In this document: positions 1 through 11,100 of the stretch, piece by piece | Layout of the letters: each line of letters begins with the position of its first letter | Numbering within the stretch: the stretch's first letter is position 1 | Source of the DNA: Globodera rostochiensis | Lineage: Eukaryota; Nematoda; Chromadorea; Rhabditida; Heteroderidae | DNA: 64,000 bases | Assembly: GCA_018350325.1 (NCBI GenBank) | Contig: JAEVLN010000003.1 | Location: 4,664,745 to 4,728,744, forward strand | Direction: 5' to 3' | Made by a program: the position numbers and the translations under genes | Notes under the pieces: generated by a model | Told to the model about the DNA's origin: nothing | The model's database searches: none | Seen by the model: only the letters and a program-made list of their open reading frames with translations

Positions 1-24
1 TGTTTTCGGATTCTTACATTGCAG

Positions 25-77
25 ACCGAGAGGAGTCGATTGATATATATTTCGTTCGATTTTGAGTCTGGACCGTA
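25..77 (+). repeat. dispersed repeat, second copy at 40339-40393
   Basis: About 53 bases beginning GACCGAGAGGAGTC are nearly identical to 40339-40393. They resemble the arm of the foldback element at 41620-41650 (GAGAGGAGTCGATTGGTATA), so they are probably a relic of that family. Confidence 0.6.
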
Positions 78-112
78 AATAAATAGTTTCGTTGGGTTAG
101 TGCATCATTTAG

Positions 113-239
113 TTACATCGACGGAAGTGCCATCGAATCTCTTAAAGCATCCGCCCACTTTTTGTCTCTAAAGGCATCAACCTTTTCATCGGAACGTCCA
201 TCTGCCAAAACCGCAGTTGGCAAATCATTTGATATGTAG
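113..239 (+). pseudogene. F-box-like family fragment, frameshifted
   Basis: The stretch matches the start of exon 3 of the intact F-box-like gene at 62736 (YIDGSAIE...), including the bases that encode the SVNEKRSWQ segment there. One base is missing shortly after YIDGSAIE, so the frame is lost and a stop follows. No other exons of the family are visible nearby. It is an isolated dead fragment of a family with further members at 40.7-42.8 kb, 59.5 kb and 62.2-63.7 kb. Confidence 0.7.
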
Positions 240-639
240 AAGATTAAAACCAAATGCTGGAGCTGAGATGGTCAAGGCGGCGATGAATTGGCTTGACGGT
301 TCAAATATCGGACCTTTATTCAACTTTCCAAGGAAAAATTGAAGAATACTGACCAGTGTTTTCCCGGTTCCATTTTTTCTAACGGTTCCACGGTTCCGGT
401 TCCAAACCGGTTCCGGATTTTGGCGGTTCCGCGGTTCCGGTTCCGAAGCGGTTCCGAATTTTCACGGTTCCGCGGTTCCGGTTCCAAACCGGTTCCGGAT
501 TTTCGCGGTTCCGGGAACCGGTTCCAACGGTTCCGGTTCCAAATTCCAAAAATTTGTAAATATGTCCAAAAATTTTTCAAAAAAATCAGAAAAATATAAG
601 AAAAATTGTTCATTTACATTACATGAAAATGGAGGTGCC

Positions 640-1511
640 GACATTTCGTCGACGCGACATTTCGTCGAGTGAAATTTCGTCGAATTTTTTGATTTTTCTT
701 TTATGAAACACTAAAAAATTTTAATTTTCCGGCAACACATATTGTCGATCTTCTTGACCTTCGATGTCATTGTCATCATCATTCTTTTATTGAGATTCTG
801 CTTTACTTTTAGGGAGGGTTGGGGTCGGCGGTGCCGATAGGCGCCGCCGAGAAATTTTTTTGAAATTTTGACTCAATTTTGTTAAAGAAATTTCTTCGAA
901 ATTTTAGCAAAATTATGAATTTTGCTTCGGAATTTCAGAGAAAAAAACTGGTTTACGTAAGAGTGGAGGATGTCCGGCGGTGCCGACAGGCGCCGCCGGG
1001 GAATTTTTTGAACATTTTAATGATATTTGTTAAGAAATTGAAGCAAAAATTCAGGAAGATGTGATGAATTATTTCGAAAATTCTTGTATCTATTCTTTTT
1101 TTTGCGCGTATTTTTAGTTAAAAAAATATTCGAATATTTATTTAAAAAAACTTATTAATGAGGGGATGCCTATTTGATAGAGGGGAAAACAAAAAATAAG
1201 TGCTTACACTCAAGCGGGTTCGAACCCAACACATAACATAAGACTCACCAAAAAGGGAAACCACTAGGCTTTTTGCGGATTCGTACTCAGCTTGACAAGA
1301 TTCGATTGCTAGTCTCAAACAATTGGGTTTCATCAATAAATATTTTTTACTTGTCTTAAAATTTTGAAAATTCTTCGAATTCGGGTTCGGGGTTCGAGAT
1401 TCGCAAAATCCGAGTACGGATTTGTGATCTAGGCATGTTTTTACCCTAGAAACATGCATTTAAAAACCCGGCGAAATTCCACTCGACGAAATGTCGCGTC
1501 GACGAAGTGTC
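640..1511. mobile_element. nested foldback element with CGACATTTCGTCG-type barcode ends
   Basis: About 45 bp at the left end (three copies of a GAAATTTCGTCG/GACATTTCGTCG word) are repeated inverted at 1472-1511. The interior holds two copies of the GATA-loop hairpin repeat (827-848, 976-997) and a tRNA-like stretch. It sits wholly inside the hAT-like element 354-1872. Confidence 0.75.
1195..1290 (-). repeat. tRNA-like (SINE-type) relic
   Basis: On the minus strand a B-box-like GGGTTCGAACCC follows a GCCTAGTGG A-box-like segment. The closest relative in the window is at 57775-57845 (GGCCGAGTGG...GGGTTCGAACTC), reminiscent of tRNA-Ser/Leu. Stems do not close, so it is not a functional tRNA. 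Confidence 0.45.
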
Positions 1512-1880
1512 ATCCCACCCAAAATTGCTGATGCTTTGTATTTGGAAGTTATTGCTTTGTTGTGTAAAAAGGCTATTCGCTTCAAAATTAATCATAAATC
1601 AATTCATTATGCACTGAAAAAACATGTATCGGAACCGGTTCCGGAACCGGTTCCAAAGCGGTTCCAAGCTCTTTACGGTTCCACGGTTCCGGTTCCAAAG
1701 CGGTTCCGGATTTTGCCGGTTCCGCGGTTCCGGTTCCAAAGCGGTTCCGGATTTTGGCGGTTCCGGGAACCGGTTCCAAAATCGGTTCCGAATTATTTGC
1801 GGTTCCGCGGTTCCGGTTCCGGAACCGGTTCCCGGAACCGTTGGAACCGGCACCGGAACCGGGAAAACACTGATACTGAC

Positions 1881-2517
1881 GGGATTTGAATTTTTATAAC
1901 GATTTATTTATAAGCAAAAAAGTTGGGTAGCATTGGGGTGAAATGAATTCGACGCGGAGGGTATTCGAACTTTAACCCCTGACATAGGGCACTCCCTCAC
2001 AACCAACTGCGCCACGCCACTCTTGCAATTGCAATGCGAAAATTGGTCAAAAGAAAAGGAAAAAAATCTTTTTCCGCATCTTTTTGATCAACGATGAACA
2101 CGTCTCACTGATCCGATCATACCGCAAATTAATTTCTTCGAGACAAATTGCCCAATTTCAAAAACCTACCCAAAAGTTCAAATAAATTGAAAATTTGTAA
2201 TTTTTTGATCAATTTTCTTGCGATATTACTGACAATCCTTTAATTGCTAAGCGTGTGTATTGCAATTGTGAAACGCTTCGTTGGATGTGTTCCTTTTTCC
2301 GAATCACCCGACTCCGTGAGTTTCGGTCATTAACCTCAAATGGGGGTGGGGGTTCTATCCCTAATGTCTTAGCATGAACCATTAAGGTTTATGATGATCT
2401 AAGCATCAAAATTTGAATTTGTGTTACTTTCGCCAAAATATGTAAATTTTTTATCCAATCTTCCAGCAGTAAAATTTTTCATTTCGTTGATTAATTAGAT
2501 TAATAGCTTCAATCAGA
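1881..2517. other. intergenic, one tRNA-like relic
   Basis: On the minus strand 1955-2035 looks like a decayed tRNA (GGCGCAGTTGGTT ... GTTCGAATACC). The rest is AT-rich with no supported coding sequence. It contains the 3' flank of the oxidase gene. Confidence 0.5.
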
Positions 2518-4788
2518 TCAAACGAAAACATTGTCATTTAGAAATTTATTCACGAACTTTCGTTTTGGGTCCAACTTTGCAGCCAACTTTCTAAATTTTT
2601 ATTTTTGTTTATAAACAATAACAAAAGTAATTTTCGAATGTTTTTATCATTGCACCTGAAGTCGTCCAGACGTGGGTAACTTTTCTTCAGAAACTGTCTG
2701 GGGTCCGTTGTAAAATGTTTTCCCCAGTGCGGACGAGCGCCGAATTTGGCCAACACCTTTTGTGTTAGGGTCAAACAAAGTCTCAAAACTAATCAATAGA
2801 TTGGCATATTATGGCTGATCCAGGCATGATCATGGATACAAATTTTTAAATCCGTGTCCGGATATATCCGTGCCTTTTGTATCCGTCTCTTTTTTTTGAA
2901 ATTCCGTATCCGTATATCCATATCCGGATATATCCGCGGACATCGATGATCATGCCTGATCTGGATCCCAAATCCCAACTGATCTGATCATGTCAGACTC
3001 TGTCCCGTCCCGTCTAAACTCTCCTCTCTTTCTCACCTTTTCCACCAGCGAAAGTACGGGATCCACGGCGCTGGCCTTATTGGCCAGCCAAGAGAAGTGT
3101 ATGGCCACCATTGGTTCGCGGCCGTTGTGCATTGACATCCAAAGATCGTCTCCTTTTATTGTTCGAATCGCTAATGCCGAAATTAGTGGTTGGATTTGGG
3201 CGGAAAGTTCAAAAAGCTAAAATAAAATTGGCCATTTTTTATTTCTTAATAATTTATTTTTAATCATCAATAAATCGCTTACAGCCCTAAGCGCCGGCAC
3301 ACCGTTTTTATAAGGCACAAAATATTCGCTTTGAGTTTCATTTCCGTCATTGCCTGATAAGCCAAATCCAAGCACCAAACCGTAATACCAGGGCTCCTTG
3401 GTGACGTCAGTTCTAAATATTTTCCTTTTAATCCCCGCGGGGGTCGGGGAATGCCGAAAGTTATGAAGATGAATCAACACACTCTAGCGAAGGACTCGGT
3501 GTAAATGAACGAGATGCTCCGAACAAACTGATCTTGTTCGCAATTTGCTGATCTTGGGAGGAGTTTGCCACAACTGTGATGCTAAAACAAACGCAATTCA
3601 CAAAATTTAAACCATTTTTAAAAACATTTTGCAAATTTTTTCATTATGTTAAATTTAAACGCCATTATTTTACAGCCTTTCTTTTCCAATACTTACGTCA
3701 CTCGTGTCCATGCACTGGTGTTGGCCATAGTCGTCATCATCGCAACAGAGTAACCCAAATTATGAATTTCGTCAAAGTGTTCATAGAGGTTTTGCGTTGG
3801 CATACTAAACAAATTTACTCAAAATCTGTCTAAGAATAAAGATTGGAGAATTTTTCTGAATAATTATTATTAAATTGCCAAAATATTTTAATTGTTCATT
3901 TTTATGAATCATTCTTTGTTTTTTGGACCAACTCAATGAAAACGTAGGAGATTGTGTCGAAGCTGGGCACCAAGTTCAGCTCAAGTTCGGTGATGACGCC
4001 AAACGCTCCCAAGCCGCAAGCGACGGCCTTCAATTCGGGACTGTTCGGGCCAAAGGTGGCCAAAGTGCCGTTGGCCAACACAATTTGTAAGGAACGGACG
4101 TGGGTGGCAAGATTTGAGTTGGAAAGACCGCTGCCGTGGGCACAAGTTTGGGTGGCGCCGGCAACACTTATTTCGGCAAGGGCGGCCAAATTTGCAAGTG
4201 CAAAATTGTTTGCGTCTGTTCAAAATGTAAAAAAAATGTTTTAAAATTGAAAATATTTGCGGCGCTTTTTTTCCAAACAAAAAAAACTCACAAAGAATCG
4301 GTGCCAAATCGGCGTAAGTGATGCCGGCTTGTACCGTTACGGTGGCGGCCGTCGCATTCAGTGCAACGACCGAATTCATGCCGATGGTTGACAAAATTGT
4401 GTCGCAACTGTCGGCAATTTGGTTGAAACTGTGCCGACTGCCCAAAACGCGCAACTTTTTGGCCCCCCGCACAATTTTTTGCACTTCGGCGGTGGTCCGC
4501 GGGTATTGGATGTTTTGGGTGCAAAACAGAAAGTTGCCGCCCCAATTGTGTAGTCTGCAATAAAATGTTCAATACGGTAAAATTAAAAATTATGTTTTCT
4601 AAAGCGAATGTTTCGAATTTTGGCATTTTATTTTCCTAAATTTGAATTTCCCATTTTAATAAGAATTTGCACCTTATCGTCGCATCCTTTTTGTTGTCGC
4701 AGTTCGATTTAAACTTTGAACTGTCAGCAGAGTCCAACAACACTAACGACAACAATAAAAAGTTGACAATGTGAAGTTGCGTTCCCAT
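2518..4788 (-). CDS. secreted aldonolactone/alditol oxidase-like FAD enzyme, nine exons
   Basis: Exons on the minus strand are 4788-4673, 4554-4292, 4215-3933, 3804-3697, 3581-3483, 3412-3283, 3216-3037, 2756-2656 and 2590-2518. All phases agree and give 450 aa, close to the family length plus a signal peptide (MGTQLHIVNFLLLSLVLLDS). Residues 40-60 give NWGGNFLF and the FAD-domain motif GSRHSFN. In bacterial alditol oxidases the His of HSFN carries the covalent FAD. Then follow AGATQTCAHGSG (pyrophosphate loop), GLGAFGVITELEL, the ALO-domain pieces IRTIKGDDLW and AIHFSW, and the C-terminal signature FGARPHWGKHF and SYPRLDDFR. Such enzymes oxidise sugar lactones or alditols, making H2O2. The pattern is nearer to bacterial alditol/xylitol oxidase than to animal L-gulonolactone oxidase (from memory). 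The secretion signal is clear; the substrate is unknown. Confidence 0.85.
2815..2955. repeat. foldback repeat in intron 7 of the oxidase gene
   Basis: Inverted arms around GATCCAGGCATGATCATGGA and its complement, with GGATATATCCG words in both orientations between them. A similar GGATATCCGGATA cluster is at 21260-21310. It explains why this intron (280 bp) is much longer than the other introns of the gene. Confidence 0.6.
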
Positions 4789-5529
4789 AATTGAAAAAAA
4801 CTTATTATTTAAATAAGTAATAAAACAAATTTAAATTTCTCTAAATAATCCACGCCATAATTAATATTTTTGTTTAAAAAAGCATGCGAATTTGCTATTT
4901 CCTCATCATTAGGGCCGCTATTTATATGGACAAAAAATCTCGAAATATGGCCATAAAATATGGATGAAAAATTGTAAAATATGGACGAAATATGGAGAAA
5001 ATTTTTTTTCAAATATAGCAAAAAATGGGATCTTTTTTCCTAATTGATGTAATAAGAGAAATTAAAATTTTTATATGTAAATTAAAGGCATTTCAGAAAA
5101 AATTTTTTGAAAATAAACAGAATTTTAAAAATTTTCATTTTTTGGTGGCAGAATTCTTAGTCGCGAAAAAGTCAATTTTTAGGGGTGCATTTTTTGAAAA
5201 TTTTGAAAAAGTCGATCCTTAGGGATGTATTTTTCGTTTTTATTGCATTTTTGTTAAGGAATTTTTGAACGAAATATAAAATATGGAAAATATGGATTAT
5301 AAAATGGCCTAAGCTCCAACCAAAGTTAAAAACACTATTTATGGCATTTATACGCTGTTCCGAGTGCGAAAAAAAAATGGATTTCCATATAATTAGCGGC
5401 CCTACTCATCATGAAAACGATCTGTTTTAGCTGCTAATGGCAAATAAATGAGTTATTTGCAAATGGCTCAAAAAGCCTTTCCAAACTTTTGGTCTGTGTC
5501 CCACGGGATGGGCAAAATCGGGAAAAAAA
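4789..5529. other. upstream flank of oxidase gene, AT-rich repeat relics
   Basis: No gene seen. 5140-5280 carries the dispersed text GGGTGCATTTTT...TTAAGGAATTTTT that recurs inside CAGGGRCGTAGCCAGG-type MITEs across the window. Confidence 0.5.
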
Positions 5530-6092
5530 TCCGAATCCCCCAAAATTCCAGAACCTAAAAAATCCGAAAATCCATAAAATCCTGAAATTCCGAAACCTAA
5601 AAAATCCGAAAATCCATAAAATCCTGAAATTCCGAAATTCCGAAACCTAAAAAATCCGAAAACCCAAAGATCCTGAAATTCCGAAACCTAAAAAATCCGA
5701 AAACCCAAAGATCCTGAAATTCGAAACCTAAAAAATCCGAAAACCTAAAGATCCTGAAATTCCGAAACCTCAAAAATCCGAAAACCCAAGATCCTGAAAT
5801 TCCGAAACCTCAAAAATCCGAAAACCCAAAGATCCTGAAATTCGAAACCTAAAAAATCCGAAAACCTAAAGATCCTGAAATTCCGAAACCTCAAAAATCC
5901 GAAAACCCAAGATCCTGAAATTCCGAAACCTCAAAAATCCGAAAACCCAAAGATCCTGAAATTCCGAAACCTCAAAAATCCGAAAACCCAAGATCCTGAA
6001 ATTCCGAAACCTCAAAAATTCGAAAACCCAAGATCCTGAAATTCCGAAACCTCAAAAATTCGAAAACCCAAGATCCTGAAATTCCGAAACCA
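5530..6092. repeat. minisatellite, about 37-40 bp unit
   Basis: Roughly 14 head-to-tail copies of a unit containing GATCCTGAAATTCCGAAACC and AAAAATCCGAAAACCC, with point differences and 1-2 base indels between copies. Higher-order repetition is visible: the same variant pair recurs at about 5700 and 5830. Confidence 0.92.
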
Positions 6093-6602
6093 ATTTTAAA
6101 ATGCGATAATTTCTAAAAAATGGGAGGAGTCGGCGGTGCCGAAGCTGCCGGCGGGAAACAAACTTTTGGTCTGTGTTCCATTTAAACGGCGGTGGCGCTC
6201 TGTCAAACGCAGTTTTGCCTTTTAAACAATCCTTCGGCGGCTTCCGACAAAGAAAATTGCAGTGATGTCATCGAACTTGTGATTAAAAATAATTAAATGT
6301 TTGAGTAACTTTTTTCCTTAGTCCAATCTATTTTCCTCTCTGATCAAGGTGCTGAATCTTACTAATTACATTTGCGCACCGACCGAACTGCTGACAAATC
6401 GCAAAAATGGAAATTTTTGATGAAATGTCAAAATGTTCATAAAATAATTTCTAAAAAAAATTCAAAAGATTTGAAATAATGCTGGGTTGTTTCAGTGAAA
6501 TTTTTATATGAAACTTTCGACGACTCATTTCATTACTTGACTCTTTGATATTTTGGTATATTGCAAGTTGTTTTTAAATTTCTTGGCTAATATCGTTAAA
6601 AC

Positions 6603-7061
6603 TAGGGTAGGACGGGACCGGGACGGGATTTCCCGGTTTTTTCAGGTCCCGGGGGACCGGGACTTTTTGAATTTTTGGTCCCGCCGGGACCGGGACTAAA
6701 TGTACCGCGGTGCGACATTTGCGGACGGACATTTGCGGACAGACTTTTGAGGACGGTTTTATTTTAAAAAAAAATTAAAAATGAATTAAAATTGTTGAAT
6801 AAGTTAATAATTAGGTGCGAATAAATGTTACAACCATATTTTTATTGCGCAAATGCCAATAATAAAAATGTTTTAATAGTTTTTAAATATTTTTTAATTA
6901 AAATGCGAGCAAAAGAATTTTTGAAATAAATTCATCACATCTTCCTGATCCCCAGTTGGTCCCGGTACCGGTCCCGGTTGAAAATCTTGGTCCCGGTTTT
7001 TCTGGTCCCGGGTAGCCCCGGTCCTGGTTTTTCCCAAAAGTCCCGGTCCCGTCCTACTCTA
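6603..7061. mobile_element. hAT-like element, GGTCCCGG-word family
   Basis: Inverted ends TAGGGTAGGACGGGACCGGG and the complement ending CTCTA. Perfect 8-bp duplication GTTAAAAC at 6595-6602 and 7062-7069. Dense GGGACCGGGA/TCCCGGTCCC words lie near both ends. A three-fold GACATTTGCGGAC word (6713-6763) inside may be a nested barcode element. No protein is encoded. Confidence 0.88.
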
Positions 7062-7289
7062 GTTAAAACTTCAAAAATAGGTCAAATATTTTCATTATTG
7101 AAGGTAACAAATTATTATTTTAATAATTATTTCATCATATATATGTATTTAATAGTGTTCGGTCGGTACGGGAAAGTATTGACGCTTTTTTGGGATTCGG
7201 TGACCGAAAATTTGAGAACCGGAAAAAGTACCGAACGGAAAAATGTGCTAATATACCTATTTGAATTTTTACATTATTCGGCTTAATCT

Positions 7290-7365
7290 TAGGTGGCTCA
7301 GTGGTTAAACTGTGTGGCGGATGTCTCTAGTTTGTCTGATGTTCGAGTGAAATTCCTTTTTATTC
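7290..7365 (+). repeat. tRNA-like relic
   Basis: TAGGTGGCTCAGTGGTTAAA resembles a D-arm/A-box, and GATGTTCGAGTGAAATTCC resembles a decayed T-arm. Stems do not close properly. Confidence 0.35.
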
Positions 7366-7427
7366 TTTTAATTGAATACCCTGGTAGTGTGAAAAATTAC
7401 AACAAAAAAAATCGTTTAACATTCTCA

Positions 7428-7680
7428 TCATAATTTGTATTCAAAGTCCGGTCCAAAGTTTGCTTGAATTTTGGCGCTAGGACCAAACAACGAAACGCAC
7501 GGAAACAAATCGGCGCCAAGAAAGACAAACAAATTGGCAGTGTCTGCAAAAAAACAATTAAAAAAAGTGTCCAAATTAAAATTGCTCATTAATTTAATTG
7601 CTTTTTCTTTCTCACCCAAACGCTGCCCTTTAATAGCGATACGACCAAAAGTCATAAGAATGTGCACAAAAAACCGAAAC
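7428..7680 (-). pseudogene. SPRY-domain C-terminal fragment (SPRYSEC/RanBPM-like)
   Basis: The last exon, 7543-7428, encodes DTANLFVFLGADLFPCVSLF, GPSAKIQANFGPDFEYKL and a stop. This is the C-terminal strand set of the SPRY domain. It joins in phase to an upstream piece ending KGQRL (donor at 7616, GTGAGA). Beyond about 7680 the family sequence is lost, so most of the domain, the N-terminal coil and any signal peptide are missing. SPRY proteins mediate protein binding, and secreted members are effectors in cyst nematodes. Confidence 0.7.
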
Positions 7681-7683
7681 CTA

Positions 7684-8197
7684 AAATAGGGAGGTCGAAT
7701 TAGGTTTTTTAGGTCCGAAAACATGTTTTTTCGTGCATAACTTGTCAAACAAAGCCGGTGTCAACGCCATCAAGAAGCGAATTTAGTCTTATTAAAATAA
7801 CGGAAATTTTTTTTCGTTAAAATTCTATGGCACAATGTGTAAAAAAATTAGTATAAATTATAGTAAAATTTCTGCCACAAAAATTTCTTTCGTCGTCAGT
7901 TTGTTGAATAAAAAAATATATACATTAATAATTGATTTTTTTCCACAAAAATGAAATTTTCTCCACATTTTATCTCCACTTTTAATTTGATTATGCCATC
8001 ACATTGTTTGACGCATAAAATTTGGATTGGAAATATTCTTTTCATAATTTTTCTTTAAATGAAATAGATTTCCTTGCTGCTTTACGATTATAATTTAAGT
8101 TTAACATATAGGTATATTCATATTCAATATTTGATAATATTTATGAATTAAAAAATTCGGCTAAATTATATTTTCTCAGAAAGTACAATAGTACCTA
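7684..8197. other. AT-rich intergenic, nothing recognised
   Basis: No open frame with splice sites or a known repeat was supported. Confidence 0.4.
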
Positions 8198-11100
8198 ATG
8201 CATTTATTGCCGCCTTTTGTGACTACGCATCACCAAAATGTTTCATGTAAATTTAAATATATTTTTTTAATTATTTTTAATTATAATTATTTCAGTTCTC
8301 GTCTTTCTCATCATTCTATTGGTGCAGTCCATCAGCGTTTCACCATTTGATGACCCGCATTTCAGTAGTGATCAAAGCTCTTCGGATGGAGGACGACGAC
8401 CAATACAGCTAATCAATAGATCAAAGTCGTGCCAAACTCGTAGTGGGTCACTGTTTTTGGGTCGACCGATTGTTATGAACGACAAAAATGAGCTTGAATG
8501 GAAGGCAAGTTTTAATGACTATACTAACGACTTAGGAGGTACGCCTACGCTTACGGCACACCAATCGCTTGAAAGTTGAATTATGTTATGAACATAAGAC
8601 CAAAATAGTTTAAAGCTATCCTTTTGGCATTAGCCCCGTTTGGCAATTGCCTGTTGGCACTTTGCCTTCTTTATACATTTTTCCCCTTTCACTTTTCCCA
8701 TTTGTAATTTTAGCCCATTTTTAACTTTTTACCATTTGTTACTTTTTCCATTTTGACATTTTTTCCCGTGTTTGCTCCTGGGTACCCCCTATGGGTTTTG
8801 CAACTTTCAGGAGCCATAGTCTTATGTAACCTCCATTTTAGCCACCAAATGTCCAAAGCTTAGCAATAATTACTTTTGATTGTCCATGTTAATTAATATA
8901 AAATTTAATTTCCAGCCGTTGTTGTCTTCTAATCGGCCACCATCATTGGAGAACACAGTCAAATCTTTTGAAGACGGCATAAGAATGAGAACAAATGCCC
9001 AACACATTGAGAAGTTGCTTTGTCGCGATTTGAAACAGATTCAAAAGCCCCCAAACGTCCTGATGCAGCTTTTTTTAAAGCCATTTTTGAGTTTTAAAAG
9101 CAAAAATAACGACAAAAACCAGTCTAAAAATGCCGAACTCATTGATGAGTTTTTGAATTATAAACCCAATGAAAATGCATGCGAAGAACTTTTACCAAGT
9201 TGGGACCCAATCACAAGAAAACATTACAATGATTATGAATTGAGAATGAAGGTATATTTTATGAATCAATGTTTTTGCGTGGATGAAAATTTTAGTCTAA
9301 AGTTTTAAAGACTTTATCTTTGATCAGTTGAAAAACAGAGAGTCATTTTCTTTGCTGAATATCCGTAAATTTTGAGTATGAGCTGCTAAAATCATCACTC
9401 TATTGTTATGATCTGGGTTGGCGTTGTCCGAAACTTTGGGTTTTCGCAGAAAACATTAATTTATATTAGGTTGCACGGGACCGGGAACAGTACTGAAATG
9501 GTCAATTTTTTCCATTTTGGTAATTTTAGTCCCGGGTTTTCAAAATTTCTTTAAAATCCCCTTATAATGGTCCCAGTTTTTTACTAAACATTTGTTTGCC
9601 CAGTAGTCCCGGTTTTTTTTGACCGGTTAGTCCCGGTCCCGTTCCAAAAGTCCCGGTACCGTGCCACCCTAGTTTATATTATGAATTTATCAGCAGTAGA
9701 CTGTTATAATTTAAAAACAAAATTTTTTTTTATTAAAGCTAAAAAAGTAAAGATTTTTGAAAACAAAAAAGCTAAATTCTTTCTATTTTCAAGTACACAA
9801 ATTGTTTATTTGAAAGTAGACATAGCGCGTGTGCATGAATTTGTGTGTTTCTTATTTATTTTACAACAATTAAAAGCAAAAAATAAAAATATTATTTAAA
9901 AAATTAGGCATGCCATAAATTGCATGCATTGACTGGATGGGCTGCGGTGGAGGAGGCGATCAGTCCGAGGGGAAAAACGCGGTTAAACGCCTTACAACGT
10001 TTTATGTCAACAAAGTCAACGAGTTTTGGGTCCGCCAATGGCACTTTAAAGCGGCTAACATCCTTACAACGTTCTACGTCAACAAAGTCAATGGATTTTG
10101 GATTTAGCAAGAGCAAAAAGAATTTTGTGAAGGTGGGAAAATTTCAAATAAACTTATTCAGCATACAGAAAATGTTTTCAATATTTTATAAAAAAAAATA
10201 TCTGATAAGAATAAATCTTTTAAGAAAAATTGATCTAAAAATTACAATTTTGCAAAATTTGACTATAATTGAAATAGCGGAAACGGGAATTTTAATGGAC
10301 GGAAATTCCGCACGAATTCCCATAATTTTCCCGCGTTCCCGTCGTATTCCACGATGAACACATTGTATTTTTAGGAAGATATTATTTGCTCAATACAACG
10401 GGACGTCCTACGGACTGGCATGCTTCGTTTGGGTGACAAACATTTGAAGGAAAACATTTTGGCAAAGTGTCGACGCGTCAATTATATACTCCAATTGTGG
10501 ATTCTGCAAAACCTTTTGATAAAGACAAGACCCAACTGTGAGAACACTGAAATCAGTGATGAGGTACTTTATACTGTCCAACGGCTCCAAATCAGCTTTT
10601 CTGTACAAATTCAAGTCAAATTCAATGTCCTCAGCCGGTTGACTCGAGCCTTTCGTTGGTGTTTTCGGGCAACAATTTTTTTTCGCACGGGACGCAAAGA
10701 AATCACCGCACTTCTTTTTTGGATATGGGGGCCTTTCTAAGAAATAATTTTAATAGAAAAAAATAGAACTAATGAGAAAAAGCATTTTTTTAATTTAAGC
10801 AGTAAATAGTAAGTCCATCGAATATTAGGTACATCCAGTGGCGTAGCCAGGGGGGGGGGGGGGGGAATCCCTCCCCCTCGAAATGAAATTTGAAGAAAAA
10901 AAACAAGAGGGGGGAGGGACCCTTTTGTTTTTCACTCGTTTACATTTTTTTTGACCAATTTTCTTAACAAATTGTCATCAAAAATCAAAAAATTTTTCTC
11001 GGCGGCGCCTATCGGCACCGCCGACCCCCTCCGTAAAAATTCGCAAAAAATTTACATTTTGAAAAAATGCACCCCATAAAATCGAACATTTTTTGGAAAA

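Larger units (their letters stand above)
354..1872. mobile_element. hAT-like non-autonomous element, GGTTCC-word family
   Basis: The ends are inverted repeats: CAGTGTTTTCCCGGTTCC on the left and its exact complement on the right. The element is flanked by a perfect 8-bp duplication, ATACTGAC (346-353 and 1873-1880). Ends starting CAGTG and an 8-bp duplication are typical of hAT transposons. Both subterminal zones (about 368-545 and 1630-1866) are packed with GGTTCC/GGAACC words in both orientations, probably transposase-binding repeats. No transposase is encoded. Another element lies inside it at 640-1511. Confidence 0.88.

Noticed and set aside
320..613. Open frames rich in RNRxEP / VPVPxRF repeats over the GGTTCC arrays (also near 1490-1900 and 54893-55081)
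   Set aside because: They are translations of the short-word arrays in hAT-like ends, open on both strands because the word has few stops. No splice or family support.
5530..6092. CRISPR-like regular repeats
   Set aside because: Units are contiguous with no unique spacers, and the genome is eukaryotic. It is a minisatellite.
10408..10737. A minus-strand gene (LNLYRKADLEPLDSIKYLITDF and a C-rich segment before it)
   Set aside because: The protein text looks plausible and has an acceptor-like site, but no further exon on that strand fits, and the plus-strand exon 10375-10563 joins in phase with four others. Left unresolved.
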